Part shown: positions 7,911 to 16,155 of the stretch, piece by piece
How the letters are laid out: each line of letters starts with the position of its first letter
Position numbering within the stretch: the stretch's first letter is position 1
Source: CAVYHJ01 sp963768165 [NCBI: uncultured bacterium]
GTDB taxonomy: Bacteria > UBP4 > UBA4092
DNA length: 64,000 nt
Assembly (NCBI GenBank): GCA_963768165.1
Contig: CAVYHJ010000028.1
Span: 310,001 to 374,000, forward strand
Reading direction: 5' to 3'
Notes under the pieces: generated by a model
The model's database searches: none
What the model saw: the letters and a program-made list of their open reading frames with translations, nothing else
What the model was told of the DNA's origin: nothing
Program-made: the position numbers and the translations under genes

Positions 7911-8532
7911 TTTTTCGTCTTTCGTTGAGATAGTGAATCCCCATGGGTACCAGTGAGACGATAATGACGATAATAATCACCATGTCAATGTGTTTAATGA
8001 CATTGGGGAATGCCAATCCGAGAGAATATCCCAACCAGACCATCCCCCATACCCAGCAGAGGGCGCCGATAATATTGAAGGAGAAAAACCGTCCATAGTT
8101 CATACTCCCGATACCTGCCACTACTGGCGTAAAAGTTCGGAAGATTGGAACAAATTGCGCGAGGATTACAGCTTTCCCACCGTGTTTTTCGTAGAATTCA
8201 TGAGTGGTAACCAAATGTTTTGGATTAAATAACAACGATTTTTCCTTGTGGAATAATAACGGCCCTGCTTTTGTTCCGATAAAATATCCCAAACTATTTC
8301 CGCAAATAGCGGCACAGGATAACACCACGCAAGCCAGCCAGATGTTGTTTCCGATGTCCCCGCGATAGGTCAACATTCCCGCTGTAACCAGTAAGGAATC
8401 CCCCGGCAGAAAAAATCCTACCATTAGACCCGTTTCCGAAAAAATAATCAGGGTCATTAACGGTAACCCGCCCCAGAGAATCACTTTCTGGACATTATAA
8501 ATCTGTGTGAATGTATGGATTAAATCATGCAA
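7897..8532 (-). CDS. DedA-family inner-membrane protein
   Basis: A 211-residue polytopic membrane protein of the DedA/SNARE-associated (VTT domain) family. The ETGLMVGFFLPGDSLL re-entrant signature is at residues 33-48, and FVPIFRTFTPVVAGIG around residue 128 is the conserved Arg-containing second re-entrant motif. Characterised members act as undecaprenyl phosphate or phospholipid flippases and support proton-motive-force homeostasis; which applies here is unknown. AAAGGA precedes the ATG by 12 bases. It is divergent from the glycosyltransferase gene. Confidence 0.92.
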   Translation of the reverse strand: MHDLIHTFTQIYNVQKVILWGGLPLMTLIIFSETGLMVGFFLPGDSLLVTAGMLTYRGDIGNNIWLACVVLSCAAICGNSLGYFIGTKAGPLLFHKEKSLLFNPKHLVTTHEFYEKHGGKAVILAQFVPIFRTFTPVVAGIGSMNYGRFFSFNIIGALCWVWGMVWLGYSLGLAFPNVIKHIDMVIIIVIIVSLVPMGIHYLNERRKKQKA

Positions 8533-8626
8533 TTTTATATTCCTTTGATATTATTAAAGATAAAACTTTTGACGTTTGTCAAAAGTTTTTTTGAGAAATC
8601 ATTGTAACATAAATAAATTATTTCTC

Positions 8627-8655
8627 TTTACATTTTATGGCATCCCTCGTAAAGT
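8627..8655 (+). promoter_or_regulatory. sigma70-like promoter abutting the glycosyltransferase start
   Basis: TTTACA at 8627-8632, a 17-base spacer and TAAAGT at 8650-8655. Only 6 bases separate the -10 box from the GTG start at 8662, so transcription would begin at or next to the start codon. No ribosome-binding site is present. Confidence 0.6.
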
Positions 8656-8661
8656 AATCCC

Positions 8662-10254
8662 GTGAGTCCCAAACGATTATTTTGGATTATCGGAATCAGC
8701 ATACTTGTTTTTGGTACGATGTTGCGGTTTTATCGTTTGGAGGAGCGACCTTTTCATCATGACGAAAGTCTCCATGCGTATTATTCCTATTATTTCGAGA
8801 CCGAAGGGGAATATCGCTATAACCCCATGTTGCATGGACCGTTCCTGTTTTATTCCAATGCATTGATATACCGAATATTGGGTGATTCGGATTTTACCGC
8901 GCGCTTGTTACCTGCAGTTTTTGGAGTTTTGTTGATTTACCTTTGTTTGTGTTTGTCTCCCTATATCGGCAAACCGGGAGCGTTGTGCACGGCGTTTTTT
9001 ATGGCGATTTCCCCGACGATGGTTTATTTTTCAAGATTTCTCCGCAATGATATTTATATTGCCGTGTATTGTGTCGGGATATTGCTCGCGATATTAATGT
9101 GTAACGAGACCAAGAAATATTATTATTGGTATATCGCCAGCGCGTTGTTTGCATTGGCATTTTGTACCAAAGAGGTTGCCTATTTTGTAGCGTTTTCGTT
9201 TATTAGTTTTGGGGTATTACTATTTTTATTTTGTAGAGACGTAACATGTTACGTCTCTACGGTAAAAAAGGAGGGAAGACAACACTGGCAGCCGTTATGC
9301 ACCTGCTTTTTTATTTTCTGGATTGTCTATTTGCCCTTCTATACCGTCTTTTTCCATCATCCCGAAGATTGGAATGGGTTCTCGACGGGATTAAAGTATT
9401 GGTATCACCAACATCAAATTCAACGGATTGGAGGGGAATGGTGGTATTACCTTCCCTTCATGGGATTATACGAGCTCTTACCCACCATATTGGGTATCTG
9501 TGCCTTCTTTTACATCATCCGTAAACGCATTAAGAACCCGCTCATTTATTTCTTAATCTATTGGTTCCTCACCAGTTTCTTTCTTTATTCCTATGCCGGG
9601 GAAAAGGTGCCTTGGTTATTGGTTCATATCGTGCTACCTTTAATTCTGTTGAGCGGATGGTATGTTGGACGTAAGATAGAAGACAAGAAATATTGGATTT
9701 TCATTTTGGTTATCCCACTTGTATTGCTAACCATGAATGCCACCTGCCTGGTGAATTTTCGCTATCCCGCCTTGGACCCGCAGAAAGAAAAAGATTATGA
9801 ACACGCCGAATTGATGGAATATGTTCAATCTACCTATGATATCCCCAGGATGGTTCAAAAGATTAAGGAAACTCAAGCAAAGTCGGCGGATTTCACTCTT
9901 CTGCTCACAGGGGAATCCGTCTGGCCGTTAAGCTGGTATTTTCGAGACGTTCCCAAAATTTATTTCGAGAAACAAATTGAATTTCAGGATGTCGGCATGA
10001 CCGTGATTGTCTCCGACCCTGAGGATTTTGTTAACGACCAGCAGATTCTAGGCGAAAATTATGAATATCAGAAATACTCTTTACGCGCTTGGTGGCCCGA
10101 ACCCAGCCTTCCCAAAGATACAGGACTATGGCAAGCAACCCGGTACTTGTTTCAAGAAGCCTCCCTCCGCCAACGTATCCGCTATTTTTTATTCCGTGAA
10201 ACCTTCTGGCAAGGCGGGTCAACGGATGTGGTGTTGTGGGTAAAGAAAGGGTAA
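8662..10254 (+). CDS. membrane glycosyltransferase of the TIGR03663 / PMT (GT39)-like type
   Basis: A 530-residue protein with about ten hydrophobic helices. RLEERPFHHDESLHAYY (residues 26-42) holds the conserved Asp-Glu pair that GT-C enzymes use in the first extracytoplasmic loop to bind a lipid-linked sugar donor, and the family called TIGR03663 shares this start. It probably transfers a sugar from a polyprenyl donor to a protein or lipid on the outer face of the inner membrane. The start is GTG, directly behind a promoter. Odd feature: a perfect 28-bp palindrome (9233-9260) sits in the coding sequence and encodes part of a loop, CRDVTCYVSTV, without breaking the frame. Confidence 0.82.
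   Translation: MSPKRLFWIIGISILVFGTMLRFYRLEERPFHHDESLHAYYSYYFETEGEYRYNPMLHGPFLFYSNALIYRILGDSDFTARLLPAVFGVLLIYLCLCLSPYIGKPGALCTAFFMAISPTMVYFSRFLRNDIYIAVYCVGILLAILMCNETKKYYYWYIASALFALAFCTKEVAYFVAFSFISFGVLLFLFCRDVTCYVSTVKKEGRQHWQPLCTCFFIFWIVYLPFYTVFFHHPEDWNGFSTGLKYWYHQHQIQRIGGEWWYYLPFMGLYELLPTILGICAFFYIIRKRIKNPLIYFLIYWFLTSFFLYSYAGEKVPWLLVHIVLPLILLSGWYVGRKIEDKKYWIFILVIPLVLLTMNATCLVNFRYPALDPQKEKDYEHAELMEYVQSTYDIPRMVQKIKETQAKSADFTLLLTGESVWPLSWYFRDVPKIYFEKQIEFQDVGMTVIVSDPEDFVNDQQILGENYEYQKYSLRAWWPEPSLPKDTGLWQATRYLFQEASLRQRIRYFLFRETFWQGGSTDVVLWVKKG
9233..9260. repeat. perfect 28-bp palindrome inserted in a coding sequence
   Basis: Arms GTAGAGACGTAACA and TGTTACGTCTCTAC with no spacer. Palindromes beginning GTAGAGAC are, from general memory, frequent intergenic repeats in cyanobacteria and other phyla. 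Here it lies in frame within the glycosyltransferase gene. Confidence 0.9.
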
Positions 10255-10343
10255 ATGATATCAGGATATAGGAGATAGGAATTAGGAGTTAGAGGTTGAA
10301 TGAAGACCACCCACTTTAATTCCCCCTTCTACCTCACCCTTAG

Positions 10344-10368
10344 TCCCTCTCCTTGGTAAGGAGAGGGA
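10344..10368. repeat. 25-bp palindrome in intergenic DNA
   Basis: Arms TCCCTCTCCTT and AAGGAGAGGGA around GGT. No T-run follows, so it looks like a REP-like element and not a terminator. Confidence 0.75.
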
Positions 10369-10553
10369 AAAACAGAGATCTGTGTAGGGGCGACTCTGTG
10401 AGTCATCTGGGTTTGGTTTCTCTTTGCTTGTCTTTCCCGATAACGAGGGGGAAGCCAGTGTTTTCTGATAGGCGTTTGAGTGATACACCCATAAAGGGTT
10501 ACACTACGCGTAGTGTAGGGATTTATTCCCGTAGGAAGAAGGAATTCTAGATT

Positions 10554-10652
10554 GAAGATTTCATCCTTCTCGGAGTTTATCCCGATACATCGGGACTCAA
10601 GGACATGGATTTATGATTTAGAAGAGAATTACTTCGTTGGAAGGGGTTGGGA
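10554..10652. repeat. 99-bp direct repeat, left copy (flanks the AlbA_2 gene)
   Basis: Aligns without gaps to 11957-12055 in the same orientation with 83 of 99 bases identical (my count). The most conserved block is GGACATGGATTTA followed by GATTTAGAAGAGAATTACT. It ends 4 bases before the stop of the AlbA_2-type gene. Confidence 0.85.
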
Positions 10653-10655
10653 AAA

Positions 10656-11828
10656 CTAATTGTAATTTATTCTTTCTCCATTATCGTCATAATTTTGTGA
10701 TCTAGAATAACCACAAGCATTCCAAACGACATCAAAAACGGACTTAAGAATTTTAGAAATATCGCCATCAAACTTTTCCAGTAGTACTTCTGGCATTATT
10801 AATGAATCCTTTTGAATTTCATGAACATGGTAAGTACCATCTGCACTCATTCGATAACCTAAAACATTTAACATTGACAACATTATTAAAATTGGTGGTT
10901 CAACTTTTAAAAACCTCATAAAATCCAGATAAGATTTTGTTCCCTCAATTATTGCGTTTTCAAAACGAATACTTGGTATAAGTTTCTCACCTTGGGGATA
11001 ATGTAAGATTAAAGTATTTGTAGATTCAATTATTCCATTCCTGAAAAGAAGCGCATATGAGTTTATATTCTCAACCTGAGTTCTTGTAACGTAAGATAAA
11101 AACCCATCAGATGTATAACTATAATCTCCAAAACTTAAACCCAATGGATAAAATTCTTTTCTTTGAGATAAAAGTTCAGTAATATCAATTTGCACAGAAG
11201 GACTAAAAGCATTTATTGGTATCATATGAAGAACAAACATACCACTTTTACATAATGGTATAGGAGTTTGCTCACTTATTATTGTACTCAATCGTTCCAG
11301 CCTAAAATTTCTTATCTTTTCAATTGTGGTTTCTGACAATGAAAAAAGATTACGTAATTCTGTAACCTCTAAGATGTATTTCCCTTTGGGTCCCCTAGAA
11401 TAAAATCTAAAGTCTTTGTTAAATGTAACCATATGAGGTAAAGCCCAACTTCTTGGAATATAAATAATAATTATATATGTGTTATTTTGAAAAGGAATAA
11501 ATCTAATATCAACACCAAATATTCGAGGGCGTATACCATCTAATATCATTTCTTGAAAACGTAATGTTGGAGATTCAGGGTCATCAATTTCCAAGCCGCA
11601 TATCTCAGTAGGAATACTATTTACTTCTTTCATGCCGTAAATTAAATGACCGCCTAATGCATTGGCGAATGATGAAACATCTGCCAAAAACTCCTTTCGT
11701 TCAGATTCACTTTTACCTGGAAGTTTTTCCTTATAATCAATAATCTTACATTCTTCAAATTCATTATTAATCAAATTTTGAAGATCTGATATTTTTACAT
11801 CCTTAAGAATTTTATTTTCTAAAGACAT
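10656..11828 (-). CDS. AlbA_2 / Schlafen-type putative DNA-binding protein, probable defence gene
   Basis: A 390-residue protein whose N-terminal 150 residues match the AlbA_2 (Schlafen AlbA, PF04326) fold: the EFEECKIIDYKEKLP stretch, the ERKEFLADVSSFANALGG helix and HLIYGMKE strand, then FIPFQNNTYIIIIYIPRS and FYSRGPKGKY. The C-terminal half matches nothing I know. AlbA_2 proteins bind nucleic acid or nucleotides and recur in anti-phage systems. I chose the ATG at 11828, with AAAGGA 9 bases upstream; a TTG at 11846 is the alternative. The gene is clearly AT-richer than the housekeeping genes around it and is bracketed by 99-bp direct repeats, both signs of transfer. Confidence 0.75.
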   Translation of the reverse strand: MSLENKILKDVKISDLQNLINNEFEECKIIDYKEKLPGKSESERKEFLADVSSFANALGGHLIYGMKEVNSIPTEICGLEIDDPESPTLRFQEMILDGIRPRIFGVDIRFIPFQNNTYIIIIYIPRSWALPHMVTFNKDFRFYSRGPKGKYILEVTELRNLFSLSETTIEKIRNFRLERLSTIISEQTPIPLCKSGMFVLHMIPINAFSPSVQIDITELLSQRKEFYPLGLSFGDYSYTSDGFLSYVTRTQVENINSYALLFRNGIIESTNTLILHYPQGEKLIPSIRFENAIIEGTKSYLDFMRFLKVEPPILIMLSMLNVLGYRMSADGTYHVHEIQKDSLIMPEVLLEKFDGDISKILKSVFDVVWNACGYSRSQNYDDNGERINYN

Positions 11829-11956
11829 GTAGGAACATCCTTTCAATCATTTTTTACAATATCTATTTCTTACTCTGTTAAATCATACAATTCATAGACC
11901 AATTGGTCAATTAGGTGGTCGAGGGTGAGATTAGTAGTTGGCGGAGATTTTAAATG

Positions 11957-12055
11957 GAAGATTTTATTCCTCACAGAGTTTATCACGATTCATTGGGAAT
12001 CATGGACATGGATTTAAGATTTAGAAGAGAATTACTCGGTTGGAACGCGTCGGGA
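11957..12055. repeat. 99-bp direct repeat, right copy
   Basis: Second copy of the repeat at 10554-10652, same orientation, ungapped. It lies between the AlbA_2-type gene and the GmrSD-type gene. Its last bases (12047-12057) read GCGTCGGGAAT, one arm of another dispersed repeat family. Confidence 0.85.
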
Positions 12056-12094
12056 ATGGCTTAAAGAACACTCAAATTTCCTATGCATTAAAAA

Positions 12095-13888
12095 CTATAA
12101 CGTTGAGTAATAGTTTTTAATTTTATTAGCTATTAATACACGTCTTTGTTTAAGAAATTCATCATAATTAGCAAATTCCATTGTACCAATTAATTCAGGG
12201 ATACAGTTGCTTTTTAAATTATCTTTAAGAATATTAGAATCATTAATACCACCATATTTCAACTCTCCACCATTACATTGTTGTTTAAGTACTTCAAAAT
12301 ATTCTTTGGGAGACTTATTGCCAATTTTAATATTGATTTCCGATTGCATATAAACATAATTGGCAATTTGATTATATTGTCCTTTCGATAATCCATTGTT
12401 TTTCAAGTAATCTTTTGGAAATACATGATGTATATCCCCCATGTGGGTGATTAACTCTTGTATTGTTATATCCTTAGATAGAAATCCTTTATCATTAGCT
12501 TTCACCTGAGATGCTAAAAAAACATTGAAATAGGGACTACTCCTAACGGAAGTATTTAAACTTTGCACTAAAGCTGTATTCCAATAAGCATCGGACAGTT
12601 CACCCGTTTCAGTTATCTTTAGGTATTCTTTGGGATCATTTCCAAAATTACGAATATCCAAGTCAAACTGAGATTCAGCAGAACCAGAATATCTTCCAGT
12701 CAGAACAGACATTACAAACCATCTACGGACATAAGATTCTATTTCTGCTTGATTATAATTCAGAGCACGTAATTTCAAATAAACAATATATGCAAAATTT
12801 AAAGCATTCTGAGAACGAACGAGACTTTGGGAAATAAAGCCTGCAGATTTAATAATCATTACAAACCGTTTGAAATTAGACTCATTTATAAAATTTAGTA
12901 TTCCCTTTTCTAATTTCGCAAAAGATTCTTTAGCAATTTCTTCTTCATAGGTCCGTGTTTCAAAATTTCTACCGGATAATAGACTTACCAAGTCAGATAA
13001 TCTTCCTCTATTGAATTCAGGTGTAAAAGCTACTCTTAATAAATCTGTATAGTCAGGATCATACAGATCATCATTTTCATTTTTTAGCCAAGCCATTTTT
13101 TGAAAATACTCTGTCTTGGCAAATTCTTTATCAACATCAACTATTGTGGTATAGAAATCTGGGACAACTGCCATATGACAAAAATAGTCAATACACTTTC
13201 GAAGTGTTGAACCATTATAAGTATCACTTGAAGCAATCTTAGACATTGCAAAATCTGCTTGACCTAGAACTGCACCGGCTGAATTAATACGTATAAATAT
13301 TTCTGTTACGGTTTCTATTTCTAAATCATGGTCCAATTCAATTAATCCGATTTGTTTATGTATGATATTTTTAAGATTTTCTAGTTTATCATCTATCTGA
13401 TCAATATTAGCTCCATCATTATTCTTACAATATACATTTACAATATCTCTAACTTTTACATCACCTTTCATAATAGGTGAAATATCTGAAATCCAAGCAG
13501 TATCTTTAGCAATCGCTGGATTAAAGACTTCAAATTTATCTTGAAGTGGATTAAAAGAAATTTGAATCCTTACTCTTTGATATTCCTTATTAATAACATA
13601 CCCACCCAAAATTGCAGCTGTCAAAGCTAATACCCTTTGTTGACCATCGATTAAAATCTTTTTACCCTCGGAAGTGGTACCATCTTTCAACCTAATATTA
13701 GGATTTCTCCAGACGATTAAATAACCTATTGGAAATCCTTGATATAAAGAATCCATTAGATCGCGTACTTTTGTAGAATCCCACACAAAAGGCCGTTGAA
13801 TTTCTGGAATAGCAATCTCTCCCGATTTCACCCAAGATAAAATCGTCTCGATTAAATGTTGATTTACTGCATATTTTTGTGTATTCAT
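12095..13888 (-). CDS. GmrSD-type restriction protein (DUF262 + DUF1524 HNH)
   Basis: A 597-residue fusion. The N-terminal DUF262 domain (ParB/Srx fold) shows IPEIQRPFVW, the nucleotide-binding LIDGQQR motif (around residue 80) and IFIRINSAGAVLGQADF. The C-terminal DUF1524 domain has an HNH-like nuclease core, GDIHHVFPKDYLK followed by an Asn-containing helix NYVYMQSEINIKIGN. GmrSD enzymes are modification-dependent type IV restriction systems that cleave modified phage DNA; both functional halves look intact. I chose the ATG at 13888; a TTG at 13906 is possible, and neither has a good ribosome site. It is AT-rich like its AlbA_2 neighbour, and the two probably form a small defence cluster on one strand. 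Confidence 0.85.
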   Translation of the reverse strand: MNTQKYAVNQHLIETILSWVKSGEIAIPEIQRPFVWDSTKVRDLMDSLYQGFPIGYLIVWRNPNIRLKDGTTSEGKKILIDGQQRVLALTAAILGGYVINKEYQRVRIQISFNPLQDKFEVFNPAIAKDTAWISDISPIMKGDVKVRDIVNVYCKNNDGANIDQIDDKLENLKNIIHKQIGLIELDHDLEIETVTEIFIRINSAGAVLGQADFAMSKIASSDTYNGSTLRKCIDYFCHMAVVPDFYTTIVDVDKEFAKTEYFQKMAWLKNENDDLYDPDYTDLLRVAFTPEFNRGRLSDLVSLLSGRNFETRTYEEEIAKESFAKLEKGILNFINESNFKRFVMIIKSAGFISQSLVRSQNALNFAYIVYLKLRALNYNQAEIESYVRRWFVMSVLTGRYSGSAESQFDLDIRNFGNDPKEYLKITETGELSDAYWNTALVQSLNTSVRSSPYFNVFLASQVKANDKGFLSKDITIQELITHMGDIHHVFPKDYLKNNGLSKGQYNQIANYVYMQSEINIKIGNKSPKEYFEVLKQQCNGGELKYGGINDSNILKDNLKSNCIPELIGTMEFANYDEFLKQRRVLIANKIKNYYSTL

Positions 13889-14058
13889 TGAATAAAAATA
13901 TACCAAAGTTTGATTGAATGGGCAAGATTAATAACGAGATTGCTACACCTTAGGCTCGCAATCACGAAATCAAAAAAAAGATTGACAAGAAGAAAAAAGG
14001 ATATATAATAATATATACAAATCAATTTTGAATTATGATTGTTAAATAAAAGAGACAG

Positions 14059-14100
14059 GCATCGGGAAAGAGAAAAGCATTCATTCCCGACGCAGACTAG
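14059..14100. repeat. GCGTCGGGAA-family element, intergenic copy
   Basis: Arms GCATCGGGAA and TTCCCGACGC around an A-rich centre, followed by AGACTAG. The 43-bp segment inside miaA (61681-61723) has the same arms, a similar AAGATAAGAAA-type centre and AGAGTAG. Confidence 0.8.
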
Positions 14101-14230
14101 TTTTGGATTTAATGATGAATGAAATTGGTTTGGTGATGAAATGCCCTATTTAGGGTAGTTTTTAGGGATTTTAGTAAGTAACCCACCTGATATTTATAAC
14201 TTCAATATAATGAATCATCTATAAGGCAAC

Positions 14231-14254
14231 CCGAACGAGAGCGATCTCGTTCGG
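14231..14254. repeat. GAACGAGA-family palindrome, copy 3 (short form)
   Basis: Arms CCGAACGAGA and TCTCGTTCGG around GCGA. Shares the inner 20 bases, with small changes at the centre, with copies at 3715 and 53691 but has different outer arms. Confidence 0.75.
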
Positions 14255-14262
14255 TATAACTC

Positions 14263-14345
14263 CGTACTATCTCCGTATTGTCTCCGTATCTGCTCCGCTT
14301 TTGCTTCGCTGGACAAGGTCTACTAAACCGCTTTACTAAAGGTAT
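14263..14345. repeat. CTCCGTA-rich dispersed repeat block, copy 1
   Basis: Contains CTCCGTACT, CTCCGTATT, CTCCGTATC and CTCCGC in a row, then TGGACAAGGTCTACTAAACCG. A similar order of motifs is at 50020-50095, and the reverse complement of the CTCCGC part is at 25585-25612. Confidence 0.6.
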
Positions 14346-14359
14346 AGTTTAGCTGTTCC

Positions 14360-14491
14360 CTCGGTGAGACACCTTCGGATAAGGTAGACTGGCTCGGTGA
14401 GACATCTTCGGGTAAGGTAGACTGGCTCGGTGAGACACCTTCGGGTAAGGCAGGCAGGTTCGGTCAAAGACATTCGGGTAAGAAGAAAAGG
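14360..14491. repeat. 33-bp tandem repeat, about four units
   Basis: Units begin at 14360, 14393, 14426 and 14459. The first three share CTCGGTGAGACA, then CTTCGG, TAAGG; the fourth is degenerate. Each unit can fold a small hairpin (ACCTT or CCTT with AAGG(T) around CGGRT). The period is 11 codons, but I see no reading frame with start signals. Confidence 0.85.
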
Positions 14492-14596
14492 AAGAGAAAG
14501 GCTGGTGGGTACGTTACTGATTAACTCGTTCCCTTGCCCGTGCGTGCTATACTAAGCTAAAATATATAGTTTAACTCTGGAGAGAGTGTTGGTCTT

Positions 14597-16006
14597 ATGA
14601 AACGTGTGTTATTAATTGTCCCGCCGACGGGACTTTATATTAGGGAAGACCGGTGCCAGACACCAATTGATAAGCTCAAAACGGTATCTGCCCGACCGCC
14701 GATGGATTTAATGTACATGGCTGCCGCCTTGGAACAACGGGGTATTGATTGTCAGATAAGGGATTACCCGGTTTTGAACCAGAATTGGGATAATTTCCGC
14801 AAAGATATTACTTCGTATGACCCCGATATGGTGATATTGAGTATTACCACACCCTCTTTACCGCATGATTTGGAAGGGTGCAAGATTGCCAAGGAAATAA
14901 AACCATCCATCATAACCGCCGCCAAAGGCGCCCATTTTAATAAGCGGGATGAAGTGACCCTTGCAAAATATCCTCAATTGGATGTTTGTTTCAGGGGGGA
15001 ATATGAGTTTACTCCGATGGAGTTAATGACATTGGAGGATTGGGCGGGTATACCCGGAATAACTTATCGAAACAATGGAACCATCAAGCGGAATCCCGAC
15101 CGTGGTTATATCCAAAGTCTGGATTCTATACCCTTTCCTGCGCGGCACTTGGTAGACAATCGGATGTATTCCCGACCGGATACCGGGGAAGCTCAGACCA
15201 ATATCGTCACCAATCGAGGTTGTCCATTCTTATGCATTTATTGTCTCTCCCGCCAGGTCGCGGGACTGAAATTACGTGCCCGCTCCCCGGAAAATATCCT
15301 GGGGGAACTCAAAGAATGTGTCGAGAAACATGGGATTAAGAATTTCTTGTTCCGGTCCGATACCTTTACCATGGACAAAAAATGGACGATTAATTTATGT
15401 AATCAAATTGTAGAATCCGGATTAGATATTAAATGGACTTGTAACAGCAGGGTGGATACTATTGATGAAGACCGTCTTCGCGCCATGAAAAAAGCGGGAT
15501 GTTGGTTAATTTCTTTCGGTGTGGAATCCGGCAGTGACGAAATGTTAGAGAAACTCAAGAAGGGCGCGAATGTCGCCCAGGCACGAACGGCCATTCAATT
15601 ATGTAAAAAGGTGGGGATACGCACCAGCATTTATCTGTTACTCGGCGCGCCTTGGGAGACCGAAGAAACTTATAAACAATCTATTGATTTCGGTTTGGAA
15701 CTCAACCCCGATTTTGTGGAATTTTTCTATGTCTACCCTTTCCCCGGTACGGAATATTATGATGAAGTCGTGAAACTGGGTCTGATGAAAGAAGGCGAAT
15801 CGCCGGAAGAAGCCTATGACGCCCCCGCCATCCCATCGTTACATTTGAGCATTGCACAATTGGCGGATTTGCGGAAAAAAGCGGTTCGGAAATTCCTGTT
15901 ACGCCCCTCCTATATTTTCCATACCTTGAAACAAGTCCGTTCCCCCAAAGAAATCGGCAATTATATTAAAATTGGTATGGAGCAATTAGCTGGTTTGGCA
16001 AAATGA
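14597..16006 (+). CDS. B12-binding-domain radical SAM protein (first of a tandem pair)
   Basis: A 469-residue class B radical SAM-type enzyme. The N-terminal 150 residues have the Rossmann-like B12-binding fold but I do not see the DxHxxG motif that ligates cobalamin. The radical SAM core starts at the Fe-S motif CPFLCIYC (around residue 209) and continues with FGVESGSDEMLEKLKKG and SIYLLLGAPWET. Such proteins are often methylases or ring-forming enzymes in lipid or cofactor synthesis; the substrate here is unknown. GGAGAG lies about 12 bases before the ATG. The next gene is a paralogue on the same strand. Confidence 0.87.
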   Translation: MKRVLLIVPPTGLYIREDRCQTPIDKLKTVSARPPMDLMYMAAALEQRGIDCQIRDYPVLNQNWDNFRKDITSYDPDMVILSITTPSLPHDLEGCKIAKEIKPSIITAAKGAHFNKRDEVTLAKYPQLDVCFRGEYEFTPMELMTLEDWAGIPGITYRNNGTIKRNPDRGYIQSLDSIPFPARHLVDNRMYSRPDTGEAQTNIVTNRGCPFLCIYCLSRQVAGLKLRARSPENILGELKECVEKHGIKNFLFRSDTFTMDKKWTINLCNQIVESGLDIKWTCNSRVDTIDEDRLRAMKKAGCWLISFGVESGSDEMLEKLKKGANVAQARTAIQLCKKVGIRTSIYLLLGAPWETEETYKQSIDFGLELNPDFVEFFYVYPFPGTEYYDEVVKLGLMKEGESPEEAYDAPAIPSLHLSIAQLADLRKKAVRKFLLRPSYIFHTLKQVRSPKEIGNYIKIGMEQLAGLAK

Positions 16007-16038
16007 GTGTGATAAAAAATATGAAAAGTAATATACCC

Positions 16039-16127
16039 TGTCATTCTGAGCGAAGCGAAGAATCTCTGCCTAAAGGCGCTTTACATCAGGTAGAACACAG
16101 GGATTCTTCGCTTCGCTCAGAATGACA
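16039..16127. repeat. 89-bp MITE-like element with 26-bp perfect inverted repeats
   Basis: Left arm 16039-16064 starts TGTCATTCTGAGCGAAGC and ends GAAGAATC; the right arm 16102-16127 is its exact reverse complement. The 37-base centre has no gene. From general memory, repeats containing CATTCTGAGCGAAGCGAAG occur in many unrelated bacterial phyla. It lies between the two radical SAM genes, 28 bases before the second ATG. Confidence 0.92.
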
Positions 16128-16155
16128 AAAATTTTGTTTGGTGACTTTTAATAAT

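Larger units (their letters stand above)
10255..10655. other. repeat-rich intergenic region without a credible gene
   Basis: 400 bases with no supported gene. It contains a 25-bp palindrome (10344-10368, arms TCCCTCTCCTT and AAGGAGAGGGA), a perfect 18-bp palindrome (10500-10517, half TACACTACG), and the left copy of the 99-bp direct repeat (10554-10652). Short frames here lack codon structure. It separates the glycosyltransferase from the defence cluster. Confidence 0.7.
13907..14596. other. 690-bp intergenic region with four repeat types
   Basis: No credible gene. It holds a GCGTCGGGAA-family element (14059-14100), copy 3 of the GAACGAGA palindrome (14231-14254), a CTCCGTA-rich block (14263-14345) that recurs near 25.6 and 50.0 kb, and a 33-bp tandem repeat (14360-14491). 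The first 150 bases show nothing I recognise. A TATACT box near 14548 may drive the radical SAM gene. Confidence 0.7.

Noticed and set aside
14360-14491. 33-bp repeats as a CRISPR array
   Set aside because: Units are directly adjacent with no spacers and there are no cas genes, so it is a simple tandem repeat.
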